Shown piece after piece: positions 45,159-56,119 of a DNA stretch of 64,000 nt. A program made the translations under genes and the position numbers. The stretch spans positions 30,718,885 through 30,782,884 of the forward strand of contig JAQFVV010012394.1 of NCBI GenBank assembly GCA_028023455.1, given 5' to 3'. The stretch is from Epiperipatus broadwayi. Lineage: Eukaryota > Onychophora > Udeonychophora > Euonychophora > Peripatidae. A model generated the notes under the pieces. That model did no database searches, was not told where the DNA came from, and saw only the letters and a program-made list of their open reading frames with translations. How positions within the stretch are numbered: position 1 is the first letter of the stretch; every line of letters begins with the position of its first letter.

Positions 45159-48100
45159 CATCAGTCATCATTATCAACCATTATCAATCCACTGCAGGAT
45201 GAAGGTCTCTCCAAGTTTAATCCATCTTCTTCGATCTTTAGCTTCTCTTCTCCACATCACCCCTGCACATTTTCTTATTTCATCCATCCATCTCACATGT
45301 GGTCTATTTCTGGGTCTTTTACAATCTCTTGGAATCAAGTTTAAAATTTCAATTGTCCATCTATTATCATCTCTTCTAGCAATATGTCCAGCCCAACTTC
45401 ACTTCAATCTTTTAATTTTTTCAGTGAGGTTAGTAACACCTGTTTGTTCTCTTACCCATACATTGCATTTTCGATCTCTTCTTGTTACTCCCAACATACA
45501 TCTCTCCATACTTCTTTGAGTGGTCTGAAGTCTCTGTATTGCTCTTCTATTGAGGGTCCAAGTCTCAGATCCATAAGTAAGAACTGGTAAAACACATTTG
45601 TTAAAAACCTTCCTTTTCAAACACATAGGTATATTTCCTTTTAGTAACAAGTTATTTCTACCAAAAGCACTCCAACCAAGTTTAATTCTATGATTAATTT
45701 CCTCCATTATGTTTCCATCTGTATTAATAATCTGACCAAGGTATTTGTAACTGTTAACTTCTTCTAATGCATCATAATCAATCTTTATTTTCATATTTTG
45801 AGCAAATCGATTAAACATTACTTTAGTCTTTTTAACATTTATCTTTAGTCCTACTTTCCTACTTTCATCTGATAACTCCTGCAACATTTCCTGCAGCTCT
45901 GAAGCATTATTTGCAAAAACAACTACATCATCTGCGAAATCTAAATGACTTAAATAATCTCCATTTACTTTCACTCCTTTAGTTTCCCATTTTAATCCAC
46001 AAAATACTTCTTGCAGCACTGCTGTAAAACGTTTAGGAGATATGGAGTCATCTTGTCTTACACCTTGTTGCTGTTGCATTTTTATAAATTTTCTTTAAAA
46101 TATGACAATATCCTGGATCTATACCTTGATGATCCAATGCTTTAATCACTGAAGAAATGTTTATAGAATCAAATGCCTTTTCATAATCTACAAATCCAAA
46201 ACATAATGACAACTCATATTCATTTGTCCTTTCTATAACTTCTCTCAATACCTGAATATGATCTACTGTACTAAAACCACTTTTAAATCCAGCTTGTTCT
46301 CTTGGTTGGTGGAAATCCAATGTTCTCTGTAGACGAGTTGTAATTATCTTGGTAAAAATTTTATATAAAACTGATAAAAGGCTGATAGGTCTGTAATTTC
46401 TAATATCTTCATTATCACCTTTTTTAAATATTAATATTATTACTGCATTCTTCCAATCATCCGGTACATCTTTATCATTTAGACATTTAGTATATAACTT
46501 TGCTAAAATTTTTTGTTTCTTCACCTGCTTCTTTTAATATATCAATTATAATTCCATCATTACCTGGAGCCTTTCCTTTCTTCATACATTTAATTGCATT
46601 TCTCACTTCTTCATTTAAAATTCTGGGCAATTCAGAAGATGTAATAGATATAGGAGGTACTTGTTCTTTATTACTATAAAATTCTTGATAAAAATTTTCT
46701 ACCAATTTCATGATGTCATCTCTCTTTTTAGTAATAATTCCATCTTTTTTTCTTATTGCAGATATAAATTTCCTACCAATACCAAAATGTTGTTTTACAT
46801 TCTTAAGACTTTTATTTTCTTCTACAGCTTTTCTTGCTAGTTCACAGTTATACTTTCTTATATCATTTTCAACTCTTTTCCGCACCATTTTACAAAATTC
46901 GAGATATTCAATTCTTTTTAATGCATCATTTTTGTATATCTTCATATTTCTTCTTTTCTTCATAAATTCTCTAGTCTCAGTAAAAATTTTATTGGTCAAT
47001 TGCTGCTTTTTTCTACCAGCTATCTTTCTTGCAGTTTTTAAAAGTGTATCAGTTAATTTCATATTAATTTCATTCAAATCTGAATCATGTTCAAAATCTA
47101 CTAATACTTGAAACTGATTTGTAAGTTCTAATTTAAATTCATTAGAATATTTCTGAAGATTAGGAATATCAACTGTAAATATTGTTTTTCTTAACAATTT
47201 TTGTCTTTCTAGTTTTACATTAACACGTATCTTGCATCTTACTAATCGATGATCACTTCCTGTGTTAAATCTATTAAGAACATTACAATCTTGAAATATG
47301 TATTTCCTGTTAGCCAAAATATAATCCAATTCTGCTGTACCTTCATTTGGATGCTTCCATGTCCATTTTCTTTTAGCATTTTTCTCAAAAAAAGAATTCA
47401 TAATACAAAGTTTTTCTTTTTCTGCAAACTCCACAAGTCTATGTCCTCTCTCATTTCTATTACCATAACCAAAATTACCTACAGCACTTCTCATCTTTCA
47501 TTTGTTTACCAATTCTAGCATTAAAGTCTCCCATAACAATTTTAAAATGTTGTTTACTCTGATCAAACGTCTTTTGTACATCCATATAAAAATCTTCTAC
47601 TACTTCACTATGAGAACTTGTTGGGGCATAAACCTGAATTATCTGCTATTAAGTTGTATAACTAATCTTGCCACTCTGTCTGATACACCATCAATCTCCA
47701 CAATATTGTTCTTCCACTTTTTATTTATAATGAATCCTACTCCACTTGTATTTCCAATATTTGTACCTTTATAATAGAATATATGTCCACTTTTTAAATC
47801 AATTGTCTCTTCGCCTTTTCTTCTAACTTCACAAAGTCCAATAATATCCCATTTAATATAAGAGAGTTTTTCTTCTAATTCTTGCAATCTTCCTTCACTT
47901 GAAAGTGATCTGCAGTTGTAAGTACCTAAATAAAAAGTTGTCATCAAATGGCAGCCTGGGTCTGCAATCAGGGGATTATTAGCACCCTCCACCTTCGGCC
48001 ACCAACCGCTGCCTTGGTTGGTGACTTTACAGCCTCCTGGGAATAAGGGCCATCCTTTATTTTTGTCTATCATAATTGTATATATATATATTGGAAAAAT

Positions 48101-48401
48101 ATTTATCATTTACACAAACATTCATTCTGCCCTATCAGGCATTGAGAAGACAGACCATGGTGTTTTTTGATTTTAAACTCAGAGGTAAAAAGCTAATAAA
48201 CTCACCACGCTGGCTAATGCGTGTTGGTGAGCAGCCCATCCATGTTCGTATACTATATGAATAAACACATAGTAATAACAGCTGCAACGACAAGAACGTA
48301 TGGAGTGGACCTTAGGAATTTGCCCTGCTCGGTTCCTTTAAGGCCTCCAAGAGGAATCAAAGGGTCTCCTTTCAGTTAATAGCAAACTCCCTTCTGCAGC
48401 C
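45159..48401 (-). mobile_element. Full-length RTE1 LINE with 11-bp target duplication
   Basis: This 3243-bp element lies between two exact CTACAAGGGAT copies (45148-45158 and 48402-48412). The minus-strand 5' end is GGCTGCAGAAGGGAG, followed by a 5' UTR of about 330 bp (48074-48401), one ORF region (48073-45174) and a very short 3' end with ATAATGATGACTGATG. RTE-clade features are a single ORF with APE endonuclease and RT, a short 3' end, and a trinucleotide-like tail. It is the reference copy for the other RTE1 pieces in the window (10.2, 13.0, 17.4, 22.1, 25.2, 41.6, 43.6 kb). Frame damage means it is not autonomous. Confidence 0.92.
45174..48073 (-). pseudogene. RTE1 endonuclease-reverse transcriptase ORF, broken
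   Basis: Translation from ATG at 48073. The APE endonuclease gives LGTYNCRSL, GLCEVRRKGEE (catalytic Glu), QVYAPTSSHSE, MGDFNARIGK, LDYILANRK and SDHRLVRCKI (catalytic Asp-His). The RT gives GKAPGNDGI, NYRPISLLSVLYKIF, QAGFKSGFSTVDHI, FVDYEKAFDSIN (motif A, Asp present), GVRQDDSISP (motif B, Gly to Asp) and HLDFADDVVVF (motif C intact). The thumb and C-terminus give SYKYLGQIINTDGN, LKRKVFNKCVLPVLTYGSETW and WAGHIARRDDNRWT. Damage: frame changes near 47640, 47500, 46520 and 46070, the last with loss of residues before motif B, and a TGA at 45399-45401 where related copies suggest Trp. It is dead but young. Confidence 0.92.
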
Positions 48402-48414
48402 CTACAAGGGATAT

Positions 48415-48665
48415 TTAAATGTAAATATAAATTTAATTTGGTTATGTTGCTCTTTTAGAATGGTTATGTTTTTTTTTATCTCGTTATAATACTGTTTTTA
48501 ATTTGCTCCAAAAAAAAAAAAAATACTAGTGCTTTAATTTAAAAGGTGCTCATATCTATATTATCAATTAAAATGTTTTTACTTAAATAGAGAAAAAAAT
48601 CAATTAAAAGCATTGAAAATTAATCCGGTAATACATTGAACATAAATCTTCAGCTGAAATATAGT
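48415..48665. other. AT-rich flank of the RTE1 insertion
   Basis: Continuation of the target sequence (ATATTTAAATGTAAATATAA). No feature recognised. Confidence 0.5.
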
Positions 48666-48669
48666 CTCT

Positions 48670-48910
48670 TACAAATAAACGTGGCCGCTCTCACTTTACA
48701 CGCCAATACAAAAAAGATAAAATGACTAAACATAATACTAGAACATGCTGTTACATTATTCTGTTTATTTTATATTTTGTGATATTTCCTTTTAACGTTT
48801 GCAGAAAACTTTCAATTCTAAAATACTTCGCCATCATGTCTAATGGTGGCTCTCCAAAGTATTCTATTTTTCGTCATATTTTCCCAAGGGAAATAATTAA
48901 TATTGCGTTT
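48670..48910 (-). pseudogene. RTE2 LINE C-terminal fragment, minus strand
   Basis: The minus strand near 48890-48800 reads NRILWRATIRHDGEVF after a CCCTTGGGAAAATATG stretch. This matches the plus-strand RIYWRTTIKYGVEEF after CCCTTGGGGAAAAATGG at 14810-14870. Both correspond to the C-terminal WR...GVxxFE region of RTE proteins. The plus-strand 64-codon frame here is a shadow. Confidence 0.45.
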
Positions 48911-48919
48911 CTTTAAAAT

Positions 48920-49560
48920 GACTTTAAGATCATCTTTATAATTGAATTATTGAGATATCCTCAGCTGTAGCCACTTGCAAATAAATATAAACATACCAAC
49001 TCATTAAAAAAAAGAGATAAAAGAGCAAAGTAAACATCATAATCATCATCATCATCATAATAATAATAATTCAATTCTTTATTTAATGTTCGTATCCACA
49101 GCATTTAGCCAAAGTCAATTATCGATTGCAAAGCGTGTTAATTAATATATGCAAATATAAATTAACATTAAAAATACAACAAAATAATAGAAACAAAGTA
49201 GAAAAACAATAAAATATTTATAAAAAGGTAATATACCAAATGAAACTAAAGATAATATATTTTTAGGATGGCTTTAGCGAATTGTTTGAAATCTAAATTA
49301 AAAAAATGTGTACATTAGCAAAATTTTTATTATAAGTTCTAGATAAAGGGAAGAATTTTAATATACCAGCCTTAAAAATTTTAAGTTCAAAAATATTCTC
49401 AGTATAATTATTATAATGATGTTTTTTGACAATTAACTTAGAAAGCATGTTAGATACAGAAACATTCTGGGAATAATTTTGTGCAGAAATTTAAGATCTT
49501 TTGATTCGATATATTAATCATTATTTAGATTATTTAATATAAAACATTTGTCCAAAACAA
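48920..49560. other. AT-rich DNA, possibly 3' UTR of the downstream-facing LINE
   Basis: Includes an ATC/AAT triplet run at 49036-49070 and TCAATTCTTTATTTAATGTT. It could be the 3' untranslated part of the minus-strand LINE at 49560-50440, but no boundary or duplication was found. Confidence 0.35.
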
Positions 49561-50440
49561 ATTGTATTTTTATGATATATATATATTGGTATAAGAATTC
49601 CATATAATTGGGCCATACTCCAAGATGGGAAGTACCAAAGATATAAAAAGTTCGAATTTTGTATATTTATTAAACATTTCCCCAGATCTATAAATAGTTC
49701 TTATAATTATGATAGCTTTATTCACCATAAAATCAATGTGGTGATAGAAAGAGCCATCATTATTGGAAAATATTATTCCTAGATCTCTTTTATGTTTTAA
49801 GAACCACACATATAGTACAAAAATTTTAGGATTTCCGATTTCCTAGAGTAAGAAACAATGGAGCACTTATTTATATTTATATTTACACAATTATTTTCAC
49901 ACCATTTCAGGAAATTAGCTGTAACACTTTGTAGTAAAAAAACAGTCATTAATAGAACAGATATGCCTGAAAAATTTGCAATTATATATCTGCATAACAT
50001 AAAAGTGAGAGGTCATCAATATATACAAGAACACTGCCTTGAGGCACCTCAGTAAAGCAACAACATGGTAATGATAATTTATTGCTAAACCTCACACAAG
50101 ATGTTCTGTCTTTAAGAAAAGAGTCAAACTAATTAATTAAGATTTTGGAAAAACCTAATCTGTAAAGCTTTCTAAGAAGATTTTTATGATTAACTCTTAA
50201 AAGCTTTGACAAATCAAAATAAATAGCATCCAAGCTAGATTGATCCTCAGTTGAAATGGAAATGGAAACAAAAATAGTTAGCAAATTTATTTCAGTGGAC
50301 CTATTAGATTAAAAACCATGTTTTTCTGATGTCAAAATCTATTGACATCAAAGATAATCTTATTGTATAGACATTTTCCAAATAATTGGGCAACAATTTG
50401 TAGAATTGAAATAGGCCTATAGTCACTTACTGATTTTTTT
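49560..50440 (-). pseudogene. Jockey/CR1-like LINE RT fragment
   Basis: Minus-strand motifs in order: SVSDYRPISILQIVAQLFGKC (from near 50430; RT NYRPISLLPxLSKxFEK), then a KxFDLSKLLRVNHKNLLRKL-like block near 50200-50130. A FLQSVTANFLKWCENN block (linker after motif C) and INININKCS follow. Then come DLGIIFSNNDGSFYHHIDF and VLPILEYGPIIWNSY, the conserved thumb region of Jockey/CR1 proteins. Motif C (FADD) cannot be read. Stops and frame changes throughout; the endonuclease part is missing (5'-truncated). Confidence 0.72.
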
Positions 50441-50444
50441 AATA

Positions 50445-51080
50445 ATAATGATGATGATAGTAATAAAAATAAAAAGTAGGCTATTCTATTATTCTGTTCT
50501 TTTGACATTTTGTTATGCTGTCTTTTAATTTCTACAGAAATTTGTTTTTAAAAATACTTCAACACACTGTCTAATTGAAGTCCTCTAATCCATTCTACTC
50601 TTAGCTACCTTTCCAATGAAAATAATTACCATTAAATGTTTATAGGATGTCTTTGAAGTAGTTTCTATAATGTAAGTGACATCTATCTTTTCCATAAAAA
50701 CCATGCTCACAAAACACTTTTTTAAAGAGTCTTGTATTTTTATTCATTTCATTTATCCAAACTATTAAAGAAATGATTTTACAATGGTGGATTTTATGGC
50801 CTCTTATCCAGCTAATTCAAAAATATATTAACTGGTCTTATGATTTTGCCCAATGTATGTCTAGAATTTTACCTTAAATGTTTTTAATGCCTTTTTGTTG
50901 CATATAGGTAGAATATCCAAGTCTCTTTTCCATACAATAATTTAGGTAAAATAACATCCCTACATACAGTAACTTATTTTCAGTACTTAATTCCCTGTGG
51001 AAAAAAATATCCTATTTTTTAATTCATTAAAAGTAATAGTAACTATTAGGAGTCTGAGATACACCTCAGTATATGTTTAA
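50445..51080 (-). pseudogene. RTE2 LINE 3' end, minus strand
   Basis: In plus coordinates it starts with an AATAATGATGATGATAGTAA tail. Stretches homologous to 4880-5330 follow: AATTGAAGTCCTCTAATCC, CATAAAAACCATGCTCAC, TGGATTTTATGGCCTC, CCAAGTCTCTTTTCCATAC and AGGTAAAATAACATCC. The last two match the SLLYGCETW block region of the 4754-6850 copy. Dead fragment. It directly abuts the Jockey/CR1-like fragment. Confidence 0.65.
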
Positions 51081-51207
51081 GAAATTTATTTATTTAGCCA
51101 AAAATATTTTATATTAAGGATTGGGTGGAAAAAAATAAAATACTCACTCACTGTGTTAATATCAATAAATTATAAGATAGAATTTTTTAATTTCTTTTTT
51201 TGCATTT

Positions 51208-51503
51208 AATTCTGAAGATGGCAAATGAAATTGATTGAAATCTTAATTATTGTTTGTGAATAATTTACTTCTTTAATTTTTCTTCATAATGAGTTCATGA
51301 TTATATTTTATTTAAGAAGTCAATAATGCTGTCATTATTTAGCATTCCAAAAATGTGTTTATTCTGAGGATGGCTAATGAAATTGATTGAAACCATAATT
51401 ATTGTTCATGATTAATGTACTTCTTTAGTTTTCCTTCATAATGAGTTCGTGGTTATATTTTATTTAAGAAGTCAATAATGCATCATTATTTAGCTTTCCG
51501 AAA
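51208..51503 (+). repeat. Tandem duplication, about 150-bp unit x2
   Basis: TCTGAAGATGGCAAATGAAA / TCTGAGGATGGCTAATGAAA and CATAATGAGTTC(A/G)TG recur at about 151-bp spacing with scattered substitutions. Confidence 0.9.
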
Positions 51504-51639
51504 ATTTATTTAATCTTTTCATATATTTTTAAGTTAAATTTCCATCTTTTTATTTAATGAGTACATTTTTATTCTGCATTATATTTTCACAATTTTTAAA
51601 TTATTTCTTTAACAATATAAAGCTAAAAATAAAATCCAT

Positions 51640-52130
51640 TCTTAAAAATAATAATTCAACTTTAAAAATATTGGGGAAAAAAATAATAAATTGAATTATG
51701 TAATCAGAATCAGAATTTTTGTTTTGCGATTACTGATAAAAGAAATAAAATTTATTTGAATTCCATTTCTAACATCAAAATAATTTTTTGTAAATAATGC
51801 ATAAAAAATGAAATTATGTTTTAAAATTTTTAAATCCACTTATAATAATTTTTAAAAAGATTAAAAAGAATAGTTATGACTTGTAAAATGATTAGAGAAT
51901 AGCTACGATAATTATAGAATCATTTACTTTTTAACTAATCACAGGTTTCTGCTTTATATTATTACATGTGTATTCTTTTAAAAACAAATATTCTTGAATA
52001 AAATATATACCTAAATCTCACAGTATTATCATATTTTATAAATATTTTGCACAAATAATCATAAATATATAAACAAACTATGGAAAATATAAGATTTTCA
52101 TTTGCACAATTTGATCAAAAGATAAACGTG
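51640..52130 (-). repeat. AT-rich dispersed repeat R3, inverted copy
   Basis: Reverse complement relatives of 27520-27960 and 6990-7150: GTAATCAGAATCAGAATTTT, GCGATTACTGATAAAAG, GAAATTATGTTTTAAAATTT. Then TTGCACAAATAATCATAAAT and GGAAAATATAAGATTTTC. Confidence 0.5.
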
Positions 52131-52726
52131 TGGTTAAGACAAAGAATTTCACGATAATAATCTTTTGTATTTGGTTCTCTAATAGTTTCTTGAGACTTTT
52201 AAAATTAGTAAATCAAATTATATTCCAATTCTAGCTTTTGCTATTAAATAAATACAAAATCAAGAAATGGTACTACAGATAAGTTCAAGATAATAAATTT
52301 AAGCAGCACAAACAAAGCGCCACTACCGACAATATTGGATATAAAACTCATCATTTTTTAATAAATAAAAAGGTTAATTGCAATTTTTTTCAAGACGAAC
52401 AGAAATAGTAATTATGAATTTTATAATGAAAGTTCACTATAAAATAACAGTGCAAAAAATTGCTATCACTTGCATGGAAGCCAATTCATCATTTTGTTTT
52501 ACCTGCATGTAAACCAAATAATATGCATGCATTGATCATCATTTGTATTTAATATATTTTATGCATGCAAACATAATTTTTATTATGCTGTTATGATGAA
52601 TATAATATAATTTATCATGATATAATACAAAAATGGTGTTGATAAAGCATTCAGAAATTTAATTAATGTTTTTATTAAGGAGAAATTCAATAGAATCTAT
52701 TTTAACTGTATATAATATATATATAT

Positions 52727-52817
52727 CATTAAAAGCCAGTCAACACTTAGATAATCCCAATATCAATAACAATTAACAATTTCAAACTGTTGTCAAGGCA
52801 ACCTCCTTTTAACAATA
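52727..52817 (+). repeat. Foldback-family T, truncated copy
   Basis: ATCATTAAAAGCCAGTCAAC to CAACCTCCTTTTAACAATA, then family sequence stops. Confidence 0.85.
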
Positions 52818-53276
52818 TATTAACATAAAAGGTGTGTTTTTCTATGTTTTAGCTTCTGCAAAAAATCAAATGAAAAATAAGACACTAATTAAACAATTCC
52901 TCTTTTTTTTTTTTATTCAGTAGTTTTTCTTTTATAAAATACAATGAATTTTCGAATTCTCCAATACTTTATTGCAGATAAATGCTTATTAGTTTTTTTT
53001 TTTCTAATTTGAAATTTTTCAACCATTGTAAAATTTTTATACTATATACTATAATTAATATCTCTATCCTAAAGCAACTCACAAATTATTTAATGCTTTT
53101 ATGCAAAAGTGTTCCGAGAATTTAACTGATTCCAATAATTTGATTTTTAAAAAATGTGCCTGTCATTGATTTTATTATATTTAAGATTTTAAATTTATTT
53201 TTTAATTTTTATATTAATTATTTTTATTCATATAATATGTTCTTTTATACATCTATTTGCAAACAATAAAGTGTAA

Positions 53277-53535
53277 TAACTGCTCAAAGCTAAATAGATT
53301 TATATGTAATCAACAATAAGGGTGACCCTTATTAATGATCTAATATATTTATATAGACACTAAAGTTTGCAACTTTTCAAAAGAGATCGAAATTATTGAT
53401 AAAAAGAAATTTAAATAAACCTCTTTAAACAGGTAAATAAAACCTATTCTGAATGAAGACTAATAAATAGTCAATTATAACATTACAAACTGCAATTATA
53501 AATTTTAAATTGCACCCAAAATATTACTTAAATAA
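53277..53535 (+). repeat. Foldback-family T, copy with internal deletion
   Basis: The 5' flank-type CTGCTCAAAGCTAAATAG and TGTAATC jump directly to AACAATAAGGGTGACCC, ATAGACACTAAAGTTTGC, AAACCTCTTTAAACAGG and the long-form 3' half (AATAGTCAATTATAACATTAC). Same organisation as 10012-10560 after deletion of about 80 bp. Confidence 0.75.
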
Positions 53536-53565
53536 TAAGTAAAAAAAATGTTTACTGCTAAATGG

Positions 53566-54022
53566 TTTGTAAATAATCATTAAAAGCCAGTCAACATTTA
53601 GACAATCCTAATATCAATAACAATCAACAATTTCAAATTGTTGTCATGGCAACCTCCTTTTAACAATAAAGGTGGAATTTCACCTTTATTAATGGTCTAA
53701 TATACTTATATAGACATTAAATATTGCAACTTTACCACAGAAATTGAAATTATTGGTACAAAGAAGTTTGTCTGCATTCAGAAAAGTTTATATTTATCTT
53801 TTTAAGGAGGTTTATTTAAACTTCTTTGTATCAATAATTTCAATCTCTGTGGTCAAGTTACAAACTTTAGTGTCTATATAAGTATATTAGATCATTAATA
53901 AGTGTGAGATTCCACCCTTATTATTAAAAGGCAGTTGCCTTGACAACAGTTAGAAATTGTTGATTGTTATTGATATCGGGATTGTCTAAGTGTTGACTGA
54001 TTTTTAATGATCTATTTACAAA
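53566..54022. mobile_element. Foldback-family T, palindromic copy 2
   Basis: The left end is TTTGTAAATAATCATTAAAA and GCCAGTCAACATTTAG. The right end is GTTGACTGATTTTTAATGAT and CTATTTACAAA, its inverse. Arms are about 220 bp, meeting near 53790-53805 (TTTATATTTATC). It lies head to tail next to the 53277-53535 copy. Confidence 0.88.
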
Positions 54023-54479
54023 TACCATATTAAATATCTATCTCATATTTTATATTTCTTATTGTAATTTAAATAAAGTCATCTATATTTTTGCACTGAC
54101 AATTAGTGCTCAGAAAAAAAAGCAGAAATAATTTAAATACAAAGATATAAAAATTTAAACATTAAATTGTAATTGAAAAATTTAAACAATTTTAACATGA
54201 TAAATTTTATATATTAAATGCATAAATATTATTATGATATATAAGTATGTGTGTGCAATAACTGACTCATGAACATCAAAGCATTGAGTATATTAATAGA
54301 ACACCTTTTTATATTGAAGTAATTAATATTTCAAAATAAAAATGAATCTCCTTTCTTCTATTTGATCTTGATTTTATAGTATTATATATTTAGACAAGAA
54401 TGTTTTATTAGAGTCAGTATAATATTTGATAGAGAAATCTTTGTACTTTAGTCAGTATATAATTTAAATAATATTTATT

Positions 54480-54700
54480 TTATAAAGCGCAAGCAGTATG
54501 AAATTAAATTGAGAGACTGCAAACCTCTTGCACTCACTACTATCTAACAGCCAATCAGATTGTAAATACAAGACAGAGAATTTAACAAGAAAAGGGCAGT
54601 CCACCCTATTCTTTACTTGTCTTTCTATATATCCAAGTCAGTCTAAAGTATTTAGATCTGAAAGTGTGAATATTAAATATCTTCACACTTAACTTGGGGA
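54480..54700 (+). repeat. F3-family diverged copy
   Basis: AGCCAATCAGATTGTAAATAC, GGGCAGTCCACCC, TTCTTTACTTG and ATATCCAAGTCAGTC parallel the centre and left arm of 40637-40951. GTGTGAATATT...TCTTCACACTT forms a hairpin at the end. Confidence 0.55.
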
Positions 54701-55229
54701 ATGCAGAGTTAGAAAAGGATTCTACTAATTCATCATTTTAAAGTTTATTGATTGATTTACATATCATTACTGCAATATAAATTAATATATATTATGTTTG
54801 GTTTACATTCACAAAATTATTAAATTAAATAGAAATTTATTTTGCCAACATTTTAACTCATTTTTCTATAAGATTATATTTGGGGATGATAAATTTTTAA
54901 CTTTAATAATAATAATAATAATAAGAAAAGATAAAGTAGCTTTTCTCATTAAACACAATGACTCTAAAGCTATTAATATATTTAAGACATCATTTAATAT
55001 TAAAGATAATTGGAATGTTAGTTTGCATTTCTGAAAGTTGCTATAGTCTAAGCATGTACTGAGTTATTTTTACAATTGAGGAGTTTGTCTTTGTTGGAAA
55101 CTATTGATAATGAATTTGTTGAGTTAAACTACTGAATAGTAGTTTTTCAATTTTAAATAGGTGTAATTTGGTTTTGTAATACTTACTAGTTCAGATTTTG
55201 ATATTTGATATATATATAATATTGGAATT

Positions 55230-55806
55230 GTAATAGTAAGAAAATCAAGTCGTACACCACATGACAACTTAATAAATGTAATAAAATGAGCATGTTAATA
55301 ACTCTAAACAAGCTTTTTCAATAAAATGCCAGAAGACATTAAAATCTTTATCTAAAATTATCCCTATCCTCAGATCAGTTTCAAGCTGATACTAGATCTA
55401 AAATACCAATTCAAGTGCAACATTTATCTAATATTTAACTATTAAGTAGAAAATAAATGAAATTTACAGGCATCTATATGTCTTCAAATTCAGCTATATA
55501 GCTTAAATAGCTATATGGGTCTGAATACTTTTCAGCTACTTAATAGTTGAATATTAGATAAATGCTGGGCTTGAGTTGGTATTTTAGATATAATGTCTGA
55601 ATATCCTAGTGCCTTACGACAATAATCATCAGCTTGAAACTTATTTGGTAATAGGGATAATTCTAGGTAAAGATAAATGCTTTTTCTTCTGGTATTTATC
55701 AGAAAATCTTGTTTAGAGCAATTAGCAGGCTCATTTTATTACATTTATCATACAAGCTTATTAAGTTAAGTCATGTGATGTATGACTTGATTTTCTTACT
55801 ATTATA
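55230..55806. mobile_element. Large foldback element F5 (about 577 bp)
   Basis: Terminal inverted repeats TAATAGTAAGAAAATCAAGTC at 55231 and the complementary GACTTGATTTTCTTACTATTA at the right end. The arms continue almost to the centre: ACTCTAAACAAG, CAATTCAAGTGCAACATTTA and GAATACTTTTCAGCTACTTA pair with inverse copies, and the centre is AGCTATATAGCTTAAATAGC. The two arms differ by substitutions and by an insertion in the right arm. No ORF. Confidence 0.88.
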
Positions 55807-55844
55807 ATTTTGCTTTTGAGACTTTGGCAATGTTATGGTGTAGC

Positions 55845-56115
55845 TGAAAATTATTCAGGCCTATATAGCTATTTACATTAGATGTCTGAAAATTTCAGAT
55901 TTTCTACTTAATAATTAAGTAATAGATAAATGCTGCACTTGAGATGGTATTTTAGATCTAGGGTCTGAATATCCTAGTGTCTCGCTGAGGAGAGCCATCA
56001 GCTTGAAACTGGTTGGGAATAGGAACAATTCTAGAAAGAGATTTTAAATACTTTCTTTTCTGGCATTTATCAGAAAAGCTTGTTTAGAACTATTATCATG
56101 CTCATTGCATTAGTA
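55845..56115 (+). mobile_element. F5-family half copy
   Basis: AGATAAATGCTGCACTTGAG, GGTATTTTAGATCTAGGG, CATCAGCTTGAAACTGG and GGCATTTATCAGAAAAGC repeat the right arm of F5 in the same orientation, 40 bp after it. Confidence 0.8.
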
Positions 56116-56119
56116 ATGG

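Noticed and set aside
45057-45519. Plus-strand frames with PLQDEGLSKFNPSS-type peptides
   Set aside because: Same antisense reading of the RTE1 3' end. Similar shadows occur at 10176-10422 and 41561-41782.
46710-47774. Long plus-strand frames of about 90-133 codons
   Set aside because: They are antisense shadows of the minus-strand RTE1 protein, hydrophobic and without motifs.
52811-53318. Possible 494-bp insertion with a 7-bp AACAATA target duplication in a T-family repeat
   Set aside because: The sequence before the second AACAATA (CTGCTCAAAGCTAAATAG) is itself the 5' flank type of family T. Two separate, damaged T copies explain it better than one copy split by an insertion.
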